Shown: piece by piece, positions 12,720 through 21,242 of the stretch
Numbering within the stretch: position 1 is the first letter of the stretch
Layout of the letters: each line of letters starts with the position of its first letter
Source: VRUE01 sp963805475
Lineage (GTDB): Bacteria; Actinomycetota; Thermoleophilia; Solirubrobacterales; 70-9
Length of the DNA stretch: 64,000 nt
Direction of reading: 5' to 3'
NCBI GenBank assembly: GCA_963805475.1
Contig: CAWDUO010000010.1
Coordinates: forward strand, 186,001-250,000
Position numbers and translations under genes: made by a program
The notes under the pieces: model-generated
The model's input: the letters and a program-made list of their open reading frames with translations, nothing else
Databases searched by the model: none
Told to the model about the DNA's origin: nothing

Positions 12720-12743
12720 GCCTGACCGGGCCAGGGTCAAGGC
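12720..12743. terminator. Terminator-like hairpin between convergent genes
   Basis: GCCTGACC and GGGTCAAGGC pair around a short loop, close to the end of the minus-strand operon and in the tail-to-tail gap with acnA. There is no T-run, so rho-independent function is uncertain. Confidence 0.35.
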
Positions 12744-12756
12744 GTAGAGCGCATGA

Positions 12757-13092
12757 CTACGGCGATTCCACGGCTTTCTGCGGGGAATCACTGACGCCGA
12801 CGCCCCAGCCGCGCCGTTCGATCAGCTCGATCCCGATCACGCTCCCCACCGGCCCCACAGGCGTCAACGTAGCCGCCAACAACGTGTAGGGCGCCTCCCG
12901 TTTCCCACAGGCCACCCAGATCGCGATGCAAAGGACGACGAACCCCAACCCATGAGCCCACCCAAAAACCATCGTCTCCGTGTCGAACCCGGGAAGCAGC
13001 CAAAACACGATCAACGCCCCAAAGATCGCCAGCTCCACATAAGAGAGCACCTTGACGCGCGCAAACAACCGTCCGGGCACAGGCTTCTTCAT
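12757..13092 (-). CDS. Small membrane protein, DUF3817-like
   Basis: 111 residues from the ATG at 13092, which overlaps the stop of the 2-oxoglutarate dehydrogenase gene (ATGA). Three hydrophobic segments are visible (about residues 17-35, 43-62 and 70-90), and the layout resembles the actinobacterial DUF3817 integral membrane family. The C-terminal GVGVSDSPQKAVESP tail is polar. Function is unknown; the tight coupling to kgd suggests co-expression only. A longer in-frame reading upstream exists but is merely the shadow of kgd. Confidence 0.65.
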   Translation of the reverse strand: MKKPVPGRLFARVKVLSYVELAIFGALIVFWLLPGFDTETMVFGWAHGLGFVVLCIAIWVACGKREAPYTLLAATLTPVGPVGSVIGIELIERRGWGVGVSDSPQKAVESP

Positions 13093-16000
13093 GCGCCGGG
13101 AGTGAGCGCGGTGAGCACGATCCTCTCCTGCTCGCGCACGTGGGCGACCGAGTACCCCTCGCCCGGGCTGGCCCGCGTCGGGCGCCCGACGTAGCCGAGC
13201 TCGACGCCCTCGGGCAGCAGGTCGGGCAGGCGCCGCGACATCACCTTCCAGGCGCCCATGTTGCGCGGCTCCTCCTGCGTCCAGACGATCTCCTTCAGGT
13301 TCGGGTAGGAGGCGATCAGCTCGCTCAGCTGTTCCTTGGCGAAGGGGTAGAGCATCTCGACCCGGGCGATCGCCACGTTCTCGGCCGCGCCCCGCCGCTC
13401 GCTCGCGTCGATGTCCCAGAAGACCTTGCCGGTGCAGAGCACCAGCCGCTCGACCTTCTCGCGCCGCCCCTCGGCGCTCGGGTCGTCGAGGATGAAGTGG
13501 AACTCGCCGCCGGTCAGCTGCTCCGCCGCCGCCGCCGCCCGGTCGAGCCGCAGCAGCCCCTTCGGCGTGAACACGACCAGCGGCCGCGGCTTGCGGATCA
13601 GCGCCTGCCGGCGCAGCAGGTGGAAGTACTGGGCGGCGCTGCTGGGGTTGGCGATGCGGATGTTGCCCTCCGCCGCCAGCGCCAGGAAGCGCTCGATCCG
13701 GGCGCTGGAGTGCTCGGGCCCGGAGCCCTCGTAGCCGTGCGGCAGCAGCAGCGTCAGCCGGCTGGTCTGCCCCCACTTGGCCTCGCCGGAGACGATGAAG
13801 CTGTCGACGATCACCTGGCCGGCGTTGGCGAAGTCGCCGAACTGCGCCTCCCAAAGGACGAGCGCGCTCGGGGTCGCCGAGGAGTAGCCGTACTCGAAGC
13901 CGAGGCAGGCGGTCTCCGAGAGCGGGCTGTTGTAGAGCTCGAACGGCGCCTTCGCCCCGGCCAGGTTCTGGATCGGGCTGTAGGGCAGGCCGGTCTTCTC
14001 GTCGTGCAGGACGAGGTGGCGGTGCGAGAAGGTGCCCCGCTCGGTGTCCTGCCCGGTCAGCCGGATGTGCACGCCTTCGCTCAGCAGCGAAGCGAAGGCG
14101 AGCGCCTCGGCGTGGCCGAACTCGATTCCGTCGTGCAGGCCGTCGCCGCGGGCGCCGAGCGGCTTGCGCAGCTTGCGGTGCACGGTGAAGCTCTCCGGCA
14201 CCTCCAGCAGCTCCTCGTTCAGCTCGCCGAGCTTCTCCGCTCCGACCGCCGTGTCGACCGGCGGGCTGGCGCTGCGGTCGAGTTCGCCGGTGCTGGAGGT
14301 CGTGGCGCCGGTCGGGTCTTCGTATTCGCCCAGCTCCATCTTGCGCCGCAGGTCCTTAAGGGCCGCCGACATCTCCTCGTGGCGCTCGGCGTGCAGCCGC
14401 TCGACCTCTTCGCGCTCGACCGTCCCCTCGCCGATCAGCTTCTCGGCGTAGATCTCCGAGACCGGCGGGTGGGCCTTGATCTGCGCCGCGATCGCCGGCT
14501 GCGTGTAGGCGGGCTCGTCGGTCTCGTTGTGGCCGTAGCGCCGGTAGCCGATCACGTCGATCACGATGTCGCGTTCCCAGCGCTCGCGGTAGGCCATCGC
14601 CAGGCGGATCGCCGCCGAGCAGGCCTCGACGTCGTCGGCGTTGACGTGGACGATCGGGATATTGAAGCCCTTCGCCATGTCGGCCGCGTAGGGGGTCGAG
14701 CGGGCGTCCTCGGGGTCGGTCGTGAAGCCCACCTGGTTGTCCTGGATGATGTGGATCGTGCCGCCGGTCGTGTAGCCGCGCAGCGCCCCCAGGTTGAGCG
14801 TCTCGGCGACCACGCCCTGGCCGGGGAAGGCGGCGTCGCCGTGCAGCAGCACCGGCACCGCCTGCTTCGGGTTGTGCTCCAGCCGCGCTCCCTCGATCTC
14901 CGACTGCAGGAACCGGGTCGCCCCCTCGACCACCGGGTTGACGAACTCCAGGTGGCTCGGGTTGGGGTAGAGGCGGACGGTTACCGGCTCGCCCTCGTGG
15001 GTCTCGTAGACGCCCAGGTGGCCGTAGTGGTACTTGACGTCGCCGGTGCCGCCGTGCGGGATCGCCGCCACGGCCTTGACCTGCTCGATCTGCTTGGCGC
15101 CCTCGAACTCGGCCAGGATCGACTCGACCGAGCGGCCGAGGTTGTGGGCGAGCACGCTGAGCCGGCCGCGATGGGCCATCCCGAAGACGACCTCCTCGGC
15201 GCCCGAGCGGCCGGCCAGGGTGACCAGCTCGTCGAGCATCGGCACGATCGTGTCGAGCCCCTCGATCGAGAAGATCTTCTGCCCCAAATAGGCTTTCTCG
15301 ACGAAGCGCTCGAACTCGAAGACGTCGATCAGGCGGCCGAGCAGGCGGCGCTTCTCCTCGTCCTCCAGCGGCTGACGGTGGGCGCCGGTCTCGACCATCT
15401 CCTGCAGCCAGGTGCGCTGCTGGTGCGAGGAGAGATGCTCGAACTGGTAGGCGATCGTGCCGCAGTAGGCCTCGCGCATCCGCGGCAGCACGTCGAGCAG
15501 CGTCTCGCCGGGGACGCCGATGCGCAGGATCGAGGCCGGTACGCGCGCCATCAGCTCCGGCGTCAGGTTGAGGTTCTCCGGCTGGATCGCCGGGTCGCCC
15601 TTCGGCTCTTTGCCCAGCGGGTCGAGGCGCGCGGCGAGGTGGCCGTGCGTGCGGTAGCCCTTGAGCAGCGAGGTCGCCGCCTGCACCGCGCCCAGCAGCT
15701 CCTCGTCGGGGGCGGTCGGGCTGGCGGCCTGCGGGGTGGCGCCGAGCGGCGGCGCCGAGGCCGAGGCGGGGTGGGCGGCGGCGAGCGCCCCCGCGTCGAT
15801 GCCGAGGTCGGCGGCGACGTCCTCGTAGAAGCCGTCCTCGCCTTCGAGCAGCGCTTCGATCCGGCGCAGGAAGGAGCCCGACTCGGCGCCCTGGATCACC
15901 CGGTGGTCGTAGGTCGAGGTCAGGGTCATGACCTTCGAGACGCCGAGCTGCCGCAGCCGCTCGGGCGAGGCGTGGGCCCACTCCGGCGGGTAGGCGATCG

Positions 16001-17102
16001 CGCCGGCGGCGACGATCGCGCTCTGGCCCTTCATCAGCCGCGGGACCGAGGCGGCGGTGCCGATCCCGCCCGGGTTGGTCAGCGAGATGTTGGTGCCCTG
16101 GAAATCGTCGGCGGTCAGCTTGTTCTCGCGCGTCTTGGTGATCAGCTCCTCGTAGTAGGAGTGGAAGGCGGCGAAGTCGAGCCCGTCGGCCCCCTTGATC
16201 GCGGGCACCATCAGGCTGCGCGAGCCGTCCTTGCGCTCGACGTCGACCGCGATCCCGAGGTTGACCGGCCCGTTCTCGATCGCGTACGGCTTGCCTTCGC
16301 GCTCGACGAAGCTGCGCGTCATCACCGGCCACTCCTTCGCCGCCTTGACGATCGCCCAGGCGATCAGGTGGGTGAAGGAAACCTTCAGCCCGCGCTCCTT
16401 CAGCTGCCCGTTCAGCGCCTTGCGCTTCGCGTCCAGCGTGTCCACGGCGACCGTCCTGAACGAGGTAGCGGTAGGAACCTCCCGGCTCTCCCCCATGGCC
16501 TGAGCCAGCATCCCGGCGGGCCCGCGCAGCTGCTTCTCCTCCCCCGCAACGAGCCCCCGTCCCTCGGAAGCTCCATTCTCCCCAGCGGCGGCGAGCACAT
16601 CGTCCTTGACGATCTTCGCCCCCGGCCCGCTGCCAGCTACCGCCCCGAGGTCGACGCCGTGCTCAGCCGCAACGCGCCGCGCCACCGGAGTCGCCCGAGC
16701 TCCATCAGCACCGTTGGCGTCGCCGGCGTTTCCAGCGCCACTTCCGCGGGTGGCGGAGGGGATGGGGGGGTTCGGCCGGGTGAGGCCGCTAACCCCCCCA
16801 TCCCCTCCGACAGGACCCGCGGCCGCAGCGCCCTGTCCCTCGGCCGTCCCTTCGCCGGGCTCCATCTCGGCCAGGGGTGAGCCGACGGGCACCTCGTCAT
16901 CGACCTGCACAACAAGTTTCGTGATCACGCCCGAGGCAGGCGCCGGCACCTCGGCGTCGACCTTGTCCGTCGACACCTCGACGACCGTGTCGCCCTCCTC
17001 GACGAAGTCGCCCTCGGCCACGTGCCACTCGAGCACGATCCCCTCGGTGACCGACTCGCCCATCTCGGGCATCGCAATCTGCACGGTCGCCGTCTCCGCC
17101 AT
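13089..17102 (-). CDS. kgd: Multifunctional 2-oxoglutarate dehydrogenase: lipoyl-E2-E1 fusion
   Basis: 1337 residues. An N-terminal lipoyl domain (about 5-80, lipoyl-lysine K47 in EVSTDKVDAEVPAP) is followed by a low-complexity linker and a peripheral-subunit-binding domain (~136-172). Then come the E2 succinyltransferase core (~210-430, active-site DHRVIQGAESG) and the full thiamine-dependent E1 (from ~470; FGMAHRGRLSVLAH, GDAAFPGQGVVAE, IEFGHAEALAFASLL). It converts 2-oxoglutarate to succinyl-CoA. Mycobacterial Kgd and corynebacterial OdhA (~1230 residues) lack the lipoyl domain, so this version could carry its own swinging arm. The linker contains a palindromic 54-base insert. The start overlaps nothing; the promoter gap to the divergent reductase gene is 62 bases. 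Confidence 0.92.
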   Translation of the reverse strand: MAETATVQIAMPEMGESVTEGIVLEWHVAEGDFVEEGDTVVEVSTDKVDAEVPAPASGVITKLVVQVDDEVPVGSPLAEMEPGEGTAEGQGAAAAGPVGGDGGVSGLTRPNPPIPSATRGSGAGNAGDANGADGARATPVARRVAAEHGVDLGAVAGSGPGAKIVKDDVLAAAGENGASEGRGLVAGEEKQLRGPAGMLAQAMGESREVPTATSFRTVAVDTLDAKRKALNGQLKERGLKVSFTHLIAWAIVKAAKEWPVMTRSFVEREGKPYAIENGPVNLGIAVDVERKDGSRSLMVPAIKGADGLDFAAFHSYYEELITKTRENKLTADDFQGTNISLTNPGGIGTAASVPRLMKGQSAIVAAGAIAYPPEWAHASPERLRQLGVSKVMTLTSTYDHRVIQGAESGSFLRRIEALLEGEDGFYEDVAADLGIDAGALAAAHPASASAPPLGATPQAASPTAPDEELLGAVQAATSLLKGYRTHGHLAARLDPLGKEPKGDPAIQPENLNLTPELMARVPASILRIGVPGETLLDVLPRMREAYCGTIAYQFEHLSSHQQRTWLQEMVETGAHRQPLEDEEKRRLLGRLIDVFEFERFVEKAYLGQKIFSIEGLDTIVPMLDELVTLAGRSGAEEVVFGMAHRGRLSVLAHNLGRSVESILAEFEGAKQIEQVKAVAAIPHGGTGDVKYHYGHLGVYETHEGEPVTVRLYPNPSHLEFVNPVVEGATRFLQSEIEGARLEHNPKQAVPVLLHGDAAFPGQGVVAETLNLGALRGYTTGGTIHIIQDNQVGFTTDPEDARSTPYAADMAKGFNIPIVHVNADDVEACSAAIRLAMAYRERWERDIVIDVIGYRRYGHNETDEPAYTQPAIAAQIKAHPPVSEIYAEKLIGEGTVEREEVERLHAERHEEMSAALKDLRRKMELGEYEDPTGATTSSTGELDRSASPPVDTAVGAEKLGELNEELLEVPESFTVHRKLRKPLGARGDGLHDGIEFGHAEALAFASLLSEGVHIRLTGQDTERGTFSHRHLVLHDEKTGLPYSPIQNLAGAKAPFELYNSPLSETACLGFEYGYSSATPSALVLWEAQFGDFANAGQVIVDSFIVSGEAKWGQTSRLTLLLPHGYEGSGPEHSSARIERFLALAAEGNIRIANPSSAAQYFHLLRRQALIRKPRPLVVFTPKGLLRLDRAAAAAEQLTGGEFHFILDDPSAEGRREKVERLVLCTGKVFWDIDASERRGAAENVAIARVEMLYPFAKEQLSELIASYPNLKEIVWTQEEPRNMGAWKVMSRRLPDLLPEGVELGYVGRPTRASPGEGYSVAHVREQERIVLTALTPGA
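16755..16808 (-). repeat. In-frame 54-base palindrome in the kgd linker
   Basis: GGAGGGGATGGGGGGGTT (16755-16772) and its exact reverse complement (16791-16808) make an 18-bp perfect stem. The loop contains a further CGGCC/GGCCG pair. The unit is exactly 18 codons and encodes a Gly/Pro-rich stretch between the lipoyl and subunit-binding domains. Confidence 0.85.
16804..16840 (-). repeat. Palindromic element shared with nuoC (kgd copy)
   Basis: CCTCCGACAGGACCCGCGG (plus strand, 16804-16822), nine variable bases, then CCTGTCCCT (16832-16840). The same block, with eight variable bases, lies inside nuoC at 63569-63604. GACAGG and CCTGTC form the stem. Confidence 0.75.
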
Positions 17103-17164
17103 CTCTTCTCCCCAGTCTATGAAAAGGGCTTAACGGGGTCTCAAGTCAGGGTAGGCTGAAAGAG

Positions 17165-19156
17165 ATGAGCTACTTCGTCACCGGGGCCACGGGATTCATC
17201 GGCCGCAACCTCGTCGCCCGCCTGCTGCAGCGCGAGGGCACCGTCTACGCGCTCGTCCGCGCCGGCTCGCGCGGCCGGCTGGAGGAGCTGCGGACGGCCT
17301 GGGGAGCCGACGGGGCGCGCGTCGTGCCGATCGCCGGCGACCTCTCTCAGCCCGGCCTCGGCGTCTCCGAGGAGGACCTGCTGACGCTGCGCGGCGAGGT
17401 CGACCACTTCTTCCACCTCGCCGCGATCTACGACATGGCGGCCGGCGCCGAGGCGCAGGAGGTCGCCAACGTCGAGGGCACGCGCCACGCGGTCGAACTG
17501 GCCGGCGCGATCGACGCCGGCTGCTTCCACCAGGTCAGCTCGATCGCCGCCGCCGGCCTCTACCGCGGCACCTGGACCGAGGAGATGTTCGACGAGGCCG
17601 AAGACCTCGACGTCCACCCGTACTTCCGCACCAAGCACGAGTCGGAGCGGATCGTGCGCGAGGAATGCCGCCGGCCCTGGCGCGTCTACCGGCCGGGGAT
17701 CGTCGTCGGCGACTCGCGCACCGGCGAGATCGACAAGGTCGACGGCCCCTACTACATGTTCAAGCTGCTCCAGCAGGCGCGCCGCGTGCTGCCGGCCTGG
17801 CTGCCGACGGTCGGGATCGAGGGGGGCGAGATCAACATCGTCCCGGTCGACTTCGTCGCCGCCGCGATCGACCACATCGCCCACCAGCCCGGCCTCGACG
17901 GCCAGGCCTTCCACCTCACCGACCCCAAGCCGAAGACCGCCGGCGAGGTGCTCAACCTCTTCGCCCGCGCCGCCGACGCGCCGCAGGCGGCGCTCCAGCT
18001 CGACTCCGGGATCACCGACCCGGTCGCCGGCCTCGCCCGCACCGGCCTGCGCTTCTTCCCGCCCGGCAGGCGGGCGCTGAAGCTGGCGCTCGACCGCGCC
18101 GGCATCCCCGCCGGGGTGCTCCGGTACGTCAACTACCCGACCCGCTTCGACGCGACCCGCGCGCAGGAGGCGCTGGCCGGCTCGGGGATCGAGGTCCCGC
18201 CGCTGGAGAGCTACGCCGACCGCGTCTGGGACTACTGGGAGCGCAACCTCGACCCCGACCTGTTCAAGGACCGCACGCTCTCCGCCGCGGTCCGCGGCAA
18301 GGTCGTGCTGATCACCGGCGCTTCGTCGGGGATCGGCAAGGCGGCCGCGGTCAAGGTCGCCGACGCGGGTGCGACCGTGCTGCTCGTCGCCCGCTCGGTC
18401 GACAAGCTCGAGGAGACCAAGGGGGAGATCGAGCGGGCCGGCGGCGTCGCCCACATCCACCGCTGCGACATGTCCGACATGGACGACGTCACGCGGATGG
18501 CCGAGGAGGTGCTCGCCTACCACGGCCAGGTCGACGTCCTCGTCAACAACGCCGGCCGCTCGATCCGCCGCTCGGTCAAGCTCTCCTACGACCGCTTCCA
18601 CGACTACCAGCGGACGATGCAGATCAACTACTTCGGCGCGCTGAAGCTGATCCTGGCGCTGCTGCCCTCGATGCAGGCGCGCAAGTCGGGCCACATCGTC
18701 AACGTCAGCTCGATCGGCGCCCAGACCAACCCGCCGCGCTTCTCCGCCTACGTCGCCTCGAAGTCGGCGCTGGACGCGTTCAGCCGCGTGATCGCGTCCG
18801 AGGTCGTCGACGACGGGGTCGACATCACGACGATCTACATGCCGCTGGTGCGCACGCCGATGATCGCGCCGACGCGGATGTACGACATGTTCCCCGCGAT
18901 CACCCCCGAGGAGGCCGCCGAGATGATCGCCGGCGCGATGATCGGCCGGCCGAAGAAGGTGGCGACGCGGATGGGGACCTTCGGCGAGGTGCTCTACGCC
19001 GTCGCGCCCACGGTCAGCGACAAAATCCTCAACACGGCCTACAAACTCTTCCCCGAGTCGCAGGCGGCGAAGGGGAAGACGGACGAGGCGCCCGATCGGG
19101 CGCCCACTACCGAGGCGGTCGCCTTCGCTCACCTGATGAAAGGTGTCCACTGGTAG
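17165..19156 (+). CDS. Fatty acyl-CoA reductase, two-SDR-domain type
   Basis: 663 residues. The N-terminal half is an extended SDR of the male-sterility/fatty-acyl-reductase kind: GATGFIGRNL at 7-16, HLAAIYDM, YFRTKHESE active site, and VYRPGIVVGDSRTGE. The C-terminal half (from ~378) is a classical SDR: TGASSGIGKAAA, NNAGRS, and YVASKSALDAFSRV active site. Order, length and linking phrases (WDYWERNLDPDLFKDR, SIRRSVKLSYDRFHD) match the alcohol-forming acyl-CoA reductases of Marinobacter and the AcrA1 type of mycobacteria. Predicted role: NADPH-dependent reduction of acyl-CoA to fatty alcohol for wax esters or lipids. No wax synthase is in the window. The ATG at 17165 is 62 bases from the divergent kgd start. 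Confidence 0.88.
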   Translation: MSYFVTGATGFIGRNLVARLLQREGTVYALVRAGSRGRLEELRTAWGADGARVVPIAGDLSQPGLGVSEEDLLTLRGEVDHFFHLAAIYDMAAGAEAQEVANVEGTRHAVELAGAIDAGCFHQVSSIAAAGLYRGTWTEEMFDEAEDLDVHPYFRTKHESERIVREECRRPWRVYRPGIVVGDSRTGEIDKVDGPYYMFKLLQQARRVLPAWLPTVGIEGGEINIVPVDFVAAAIDHIAHQPGLDGQAFHLTDPKPKTAGEVLNLFARAADAPQAALQLDSGITDPVAGLARTGLRFFPPGRRALKLALDRAGIPAGVLRYVNYPTRFDATRAQEALAGSGIEVPPLESYADRVWDYWERNLDPDLFKDRTLSAAVRGKVVLITGASSGIGKAAAVKVADAGATVLLVARSVDKLEETKGEIERAGGVAHIHRCDMSDMDDVTRMAEEVLAYHGQVDVLVNNAGRSIRRSVKLSYDRFHDYQRTMQINYFGALKLILALLPSMQARKSGHIVNVSSIGAQTNPPRFSAYVASKSALDAFSRVIASEVVDDGVDITTIYMPLVRTPMIAPTRMYDMFPAITPEEAAEMIAGAMIGRPKKVATRMGTFGEVLYAVAPTVSDKILNTAYKLFPESQAAKGKTDEAPDRAPTTEAVAFAHLMKGVHW

Positions 19157-19159
19157 GGG

Positions 19160-19340
19160 CGCCAGCGGGGACGGGCGGCACTTGTCGCGGCGGCCGCGGA
19201 TGACGTCGCATACCGGCGCAGGCTGACCACGCTCCTCGTCACGAATGGCGCTGCCATTCGCTCCTCGGATCGCGGCCCCCTGCTTGGTCTGCGCCGCCCC
19301 CGCGACCACCCCGCCTGCGCGCCGACCGTCCCCGCTGGCG
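19160..19340 (-). repeat. Nested-hairpin repeat, copy B
   Basis: Outer arms CGCCAGCGGGGACGG (19160-19174) and its exact reverse complement (19326-19340) pair over 15 bp. Middle arms are GGCGCAG (19215-19221) and CTGCGCC (19289-19295). The inner stem is CGAATGGC with GCCATTCG around a GCT loop (19242-19260). Read on the minus strand it aligns with copy C. It fills the ~210-base gap, and no gene is seen there. Confidence 0.75.
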
Positions 19341-19366
19341 GGGACAACCAGCTATAGGTTTGACCA

Positions 19367-21064
19367 ATGACTGGCCGGAGGCTCAAGCACTGGGGGTGGG
19401 GGTTTGAGGATCAGGCGCCCTCTGGGAAGGAGCTGGAGGAGGCTGGGGCGGGGATCAGGGCTCGGTTTGGTTTTGGGGGTGAGGTCGAGGAGGCCGTGGC
19501 TCTCGATGACGTCGAGGTGCGAGCGCCGAGGTTGAAGGCGCCTGCGGCTCTTGGAGATCTGTTCACGGACGGGAAGTACGAGCGGGTTTCGCGGGCGCTG
19601 GGGAAGGCTTATCGGGATGTGGTGCGGGGGTTTCGGGGGGAATTTGCGAATCCGCCGGATCTGGTTGCGCTGCCGCGGGACGAGTCGGAGATCGAGGTGG
19701 TGTTGGAGTGGTGTGAGGCGGAGGGGGCCGCGGTGGTTCCGTTCGGGGGCGGGACGAGCGTGGTCGGCGGGGTCGAGGGGCGGTTGGGGGACAGGCCGTT
19801 CGTGACCCTGGACCTGCGGCGGCTCGACCGGGTGCTGGAGGTCGATGCGGAGTCGCTGGCGGCGCGGATCCAGGCCGGGGCGACCGGGCCGGGGCTGGAG
19901 GGGCAGCTGCGCGAGCACGGGTTGACGCTGCGCCACTTCCCGCAGTCGTTCGAGTACGCGACCCTGGGCGGCTGGATCGCGACCCGGGCCGGGGGGCACT
20001 TCGCGACCCTCTACACCCATATCGACGACCTGGTCGAGTCGGTGCGGGCGATCACGCCGCGCGGGACCTGGGAGAGCCGGCGGCTGCCGGGGTCGGGAGC
20101 CGGGCCCTCGCCGGACCGGGCGCTGCTCGGCTCCGAGGGGATCCTCGGCGTGATCGCCAAGGCCTGGATGCGCGTCCGGCCGCGGCCCGAGTTCAAGGCG
20201 TCCTGCGGGGTCGAGTTCGACGACTTCCTCGCCGCCGCCGCGGCCGTGCGCGAGATCTCCCAGTCCGGCCTGCACCCGAGCAACTGCCGCCTGCTCGACG
20301 CGGCCGAGGCCGGGATGACCGGCGCCGGCAGCGGCGAGAAGAGCCTCCTCGTCCTCGGTTTCGAGTCCGCTCACCACCCGGTCGAAGACAACCTGAAGAC
20401 CGCCCTTGCAATTGCGCGTGAGCACGGTGGTGTCCACCCGCATATGGCGGAGGCCGAAGGCCGTATCCATGGGCGGAATTTGTTCGAAACCAAGCCCCCA
20501 GCCGGTCCCGATCGCAATCTGACTCCTTCGGGGCCGGCTGCGGGCCCTGCTGACCGCTCCCAGTCGCCTGTCGGCGCTTGGCGCAGCGCCTTCCTCCTCG
20601 CGCCATATCTGCGCGACACGTTCGTCGCCTGCGGCGTTCTCTCGGAGACCTTCGAGACGGCGATCACCTGGGACCGCTTCGAGGAGTTCCACGCGACGAC
20701 GATGGAGGCCGTCCGCCGCAAGGTCGCCGAGGTCTGCGACGCGCCCGCCGAGGGTCCCGGCTCGCCGCTGGTCAGCTGCCGCTTCACCCACGTCTACCCC
20801 GACGGCCCCGCCCCCTACTTCACCGTCATGGCCCCCGCCGTGCGCGGCGGCGAGGTCGAGCAGTGGGACGAGATCAAGGCGGCGGCCGCGGAGGCGGTGA
20901 TCGAGGGCGGCGGCACGATCACCCACCACCACGCCGTCGGCCGCGACCACCGCCCCTGGTATGACCGCCAGCGCCCGGCTCCTTTCGCCGCCGCGCTCCG
21001 GGCCGCCAAGCGCGAGCTCGACCCCGCCGCAACCCTCAACCCGGGCGTCCTCATAGACCCCTGA
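19367..21064 (+). CDS. FAD-linked oxidase, alkyl-dihydroxyacetonephosphate synthase-like
   Basis: 565 residues. FAD-binding PCMH/VAO-type flavoprotein: VVPFGGGTSVVGGVEG pyrophosphate-binding region, the TLGGWIATRAGGHFATLYTHIDDLV block typical of ADPS-like enzymes, GSEGILGVI, and a C-terminal HHHAVGRDHRPWYDRQ motif containing the active-site histidines. The N-terminal WGWGFED start is also family-like. Such enzymes make ether lipids or oxidise 2-hydroxy acids; which applies here is unknown. About 45 extra residues (roughly 360-405) sit between AREHGG and AWRSAFLLAPYLRD, where relatives have a short loop. That insert contains a palindrome and has lower GC than its surroundings. The first 350 bases are unusually G-rich. 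Confidence 0.8.
   Translation: MTGRRLKHWGWGFEDQAPSGKELEEAGAGIRARFGFGGEVEEAVALDDVEVRAPRLKAPAALGDLFTDGKYERVSRALGKAYRDVVRGFRGEFANPPDLVALPRDESEIEVVLEWCEAEGAAVVPFGGGTSVVGGVEGRLGDRPFVTLDLRRLDRVLEVDAESLAARIQAGATGPGLEGQLREHGLTLRHFPQSFEYATLGGWIATRAGGHFATLYTHIDDLVESVRAITPRGTWESRRLPGSGAGPSPDRALLGSEGILGVIAKAWMRVRPRPEFKASCGVEFDDFLAAAAAVREISQSGLHPSNCRLLDAAEAGMTGAGSGEKSLLVLGFESAHHPVEDNLKTALAIAREHGGVHPHMAEAEGRIHGRNLFETKPPAGPDRNLTPSGPAAGPADRSQSPVGAWRSAFLLAPYLRDTFVACGVLSETFETAITWDRFEEFHATTMEAVRRKVAEVCDAPAEGPGSPLVSCRFTHVYPDGPAPYFTVMAPAVRGGEVEQWDEIKAAAAEAVIEGGGTITHHHAVGRDHRPWYDRQRPAPFAAALRAAKRELDPAATLNPGVLIDP
20500..20539 (+). repeat. In-frame hairpin insert in the FAD-oxidase gene
   Basis: AGCCGGTCCCG (20500-20510) pairs with CGGGGCCGGCT (20529-20539); the single mismatch is a G-U wobble on the sense strand. 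It sits inside the extra ~45-residue segment of the protein. Confidence 0.55.
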
Positions 21065-21066
21065 TT

Positions 21067-21109
21067 CAGCTGTTCCTTTTCATCTCATATAGATGAAAAG
21101 GAACAGCTG
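21067..21109. repeat. GCTGTTCC hairpin, copy 1
   Basis: A perfect 19-bp stem around a CATAT loop, with arms beginning CAGCTGTTCC and ending GGAACAGCTG, located 3 bases after the FAD-oxidase stop. It may act as a terminator, but the same arm sequence recurs at 40784-40830 and 63277-63323, so it is treated as a repeat. The next 130 bases hold no gene beyond the leader of the following one. Confidence 0.8.
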
Positions 21110-21242
21110 GACGCGGGGGGCGGGGGCTTACGGAGGCATTACAAACCCCTGATCGGGGCCGAACGCGGCGATTCGAGGATCGGGCTGTCCGATTCACCCG
21201 ACACGGAGGTCCCCGGACAGGGGTTCCCGACAGGAGGTCCAG

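Noticed and set aside
13140..16880. 1246-codon open frame opposite kgd
   Set aside because: Mirror frame of a well-recognised enzyme; composition (Leu/Arg/Gln/Asp) is the usual complement of GC-rich codons, and there is no family similarity.
21067..21109. Simple terminator for the FAD-oxidase gene
   Set aside because: It may act as one, but the same arms recur inside a gene and inside the nuo operon, so calling it only a terminator would hide the repeat family.
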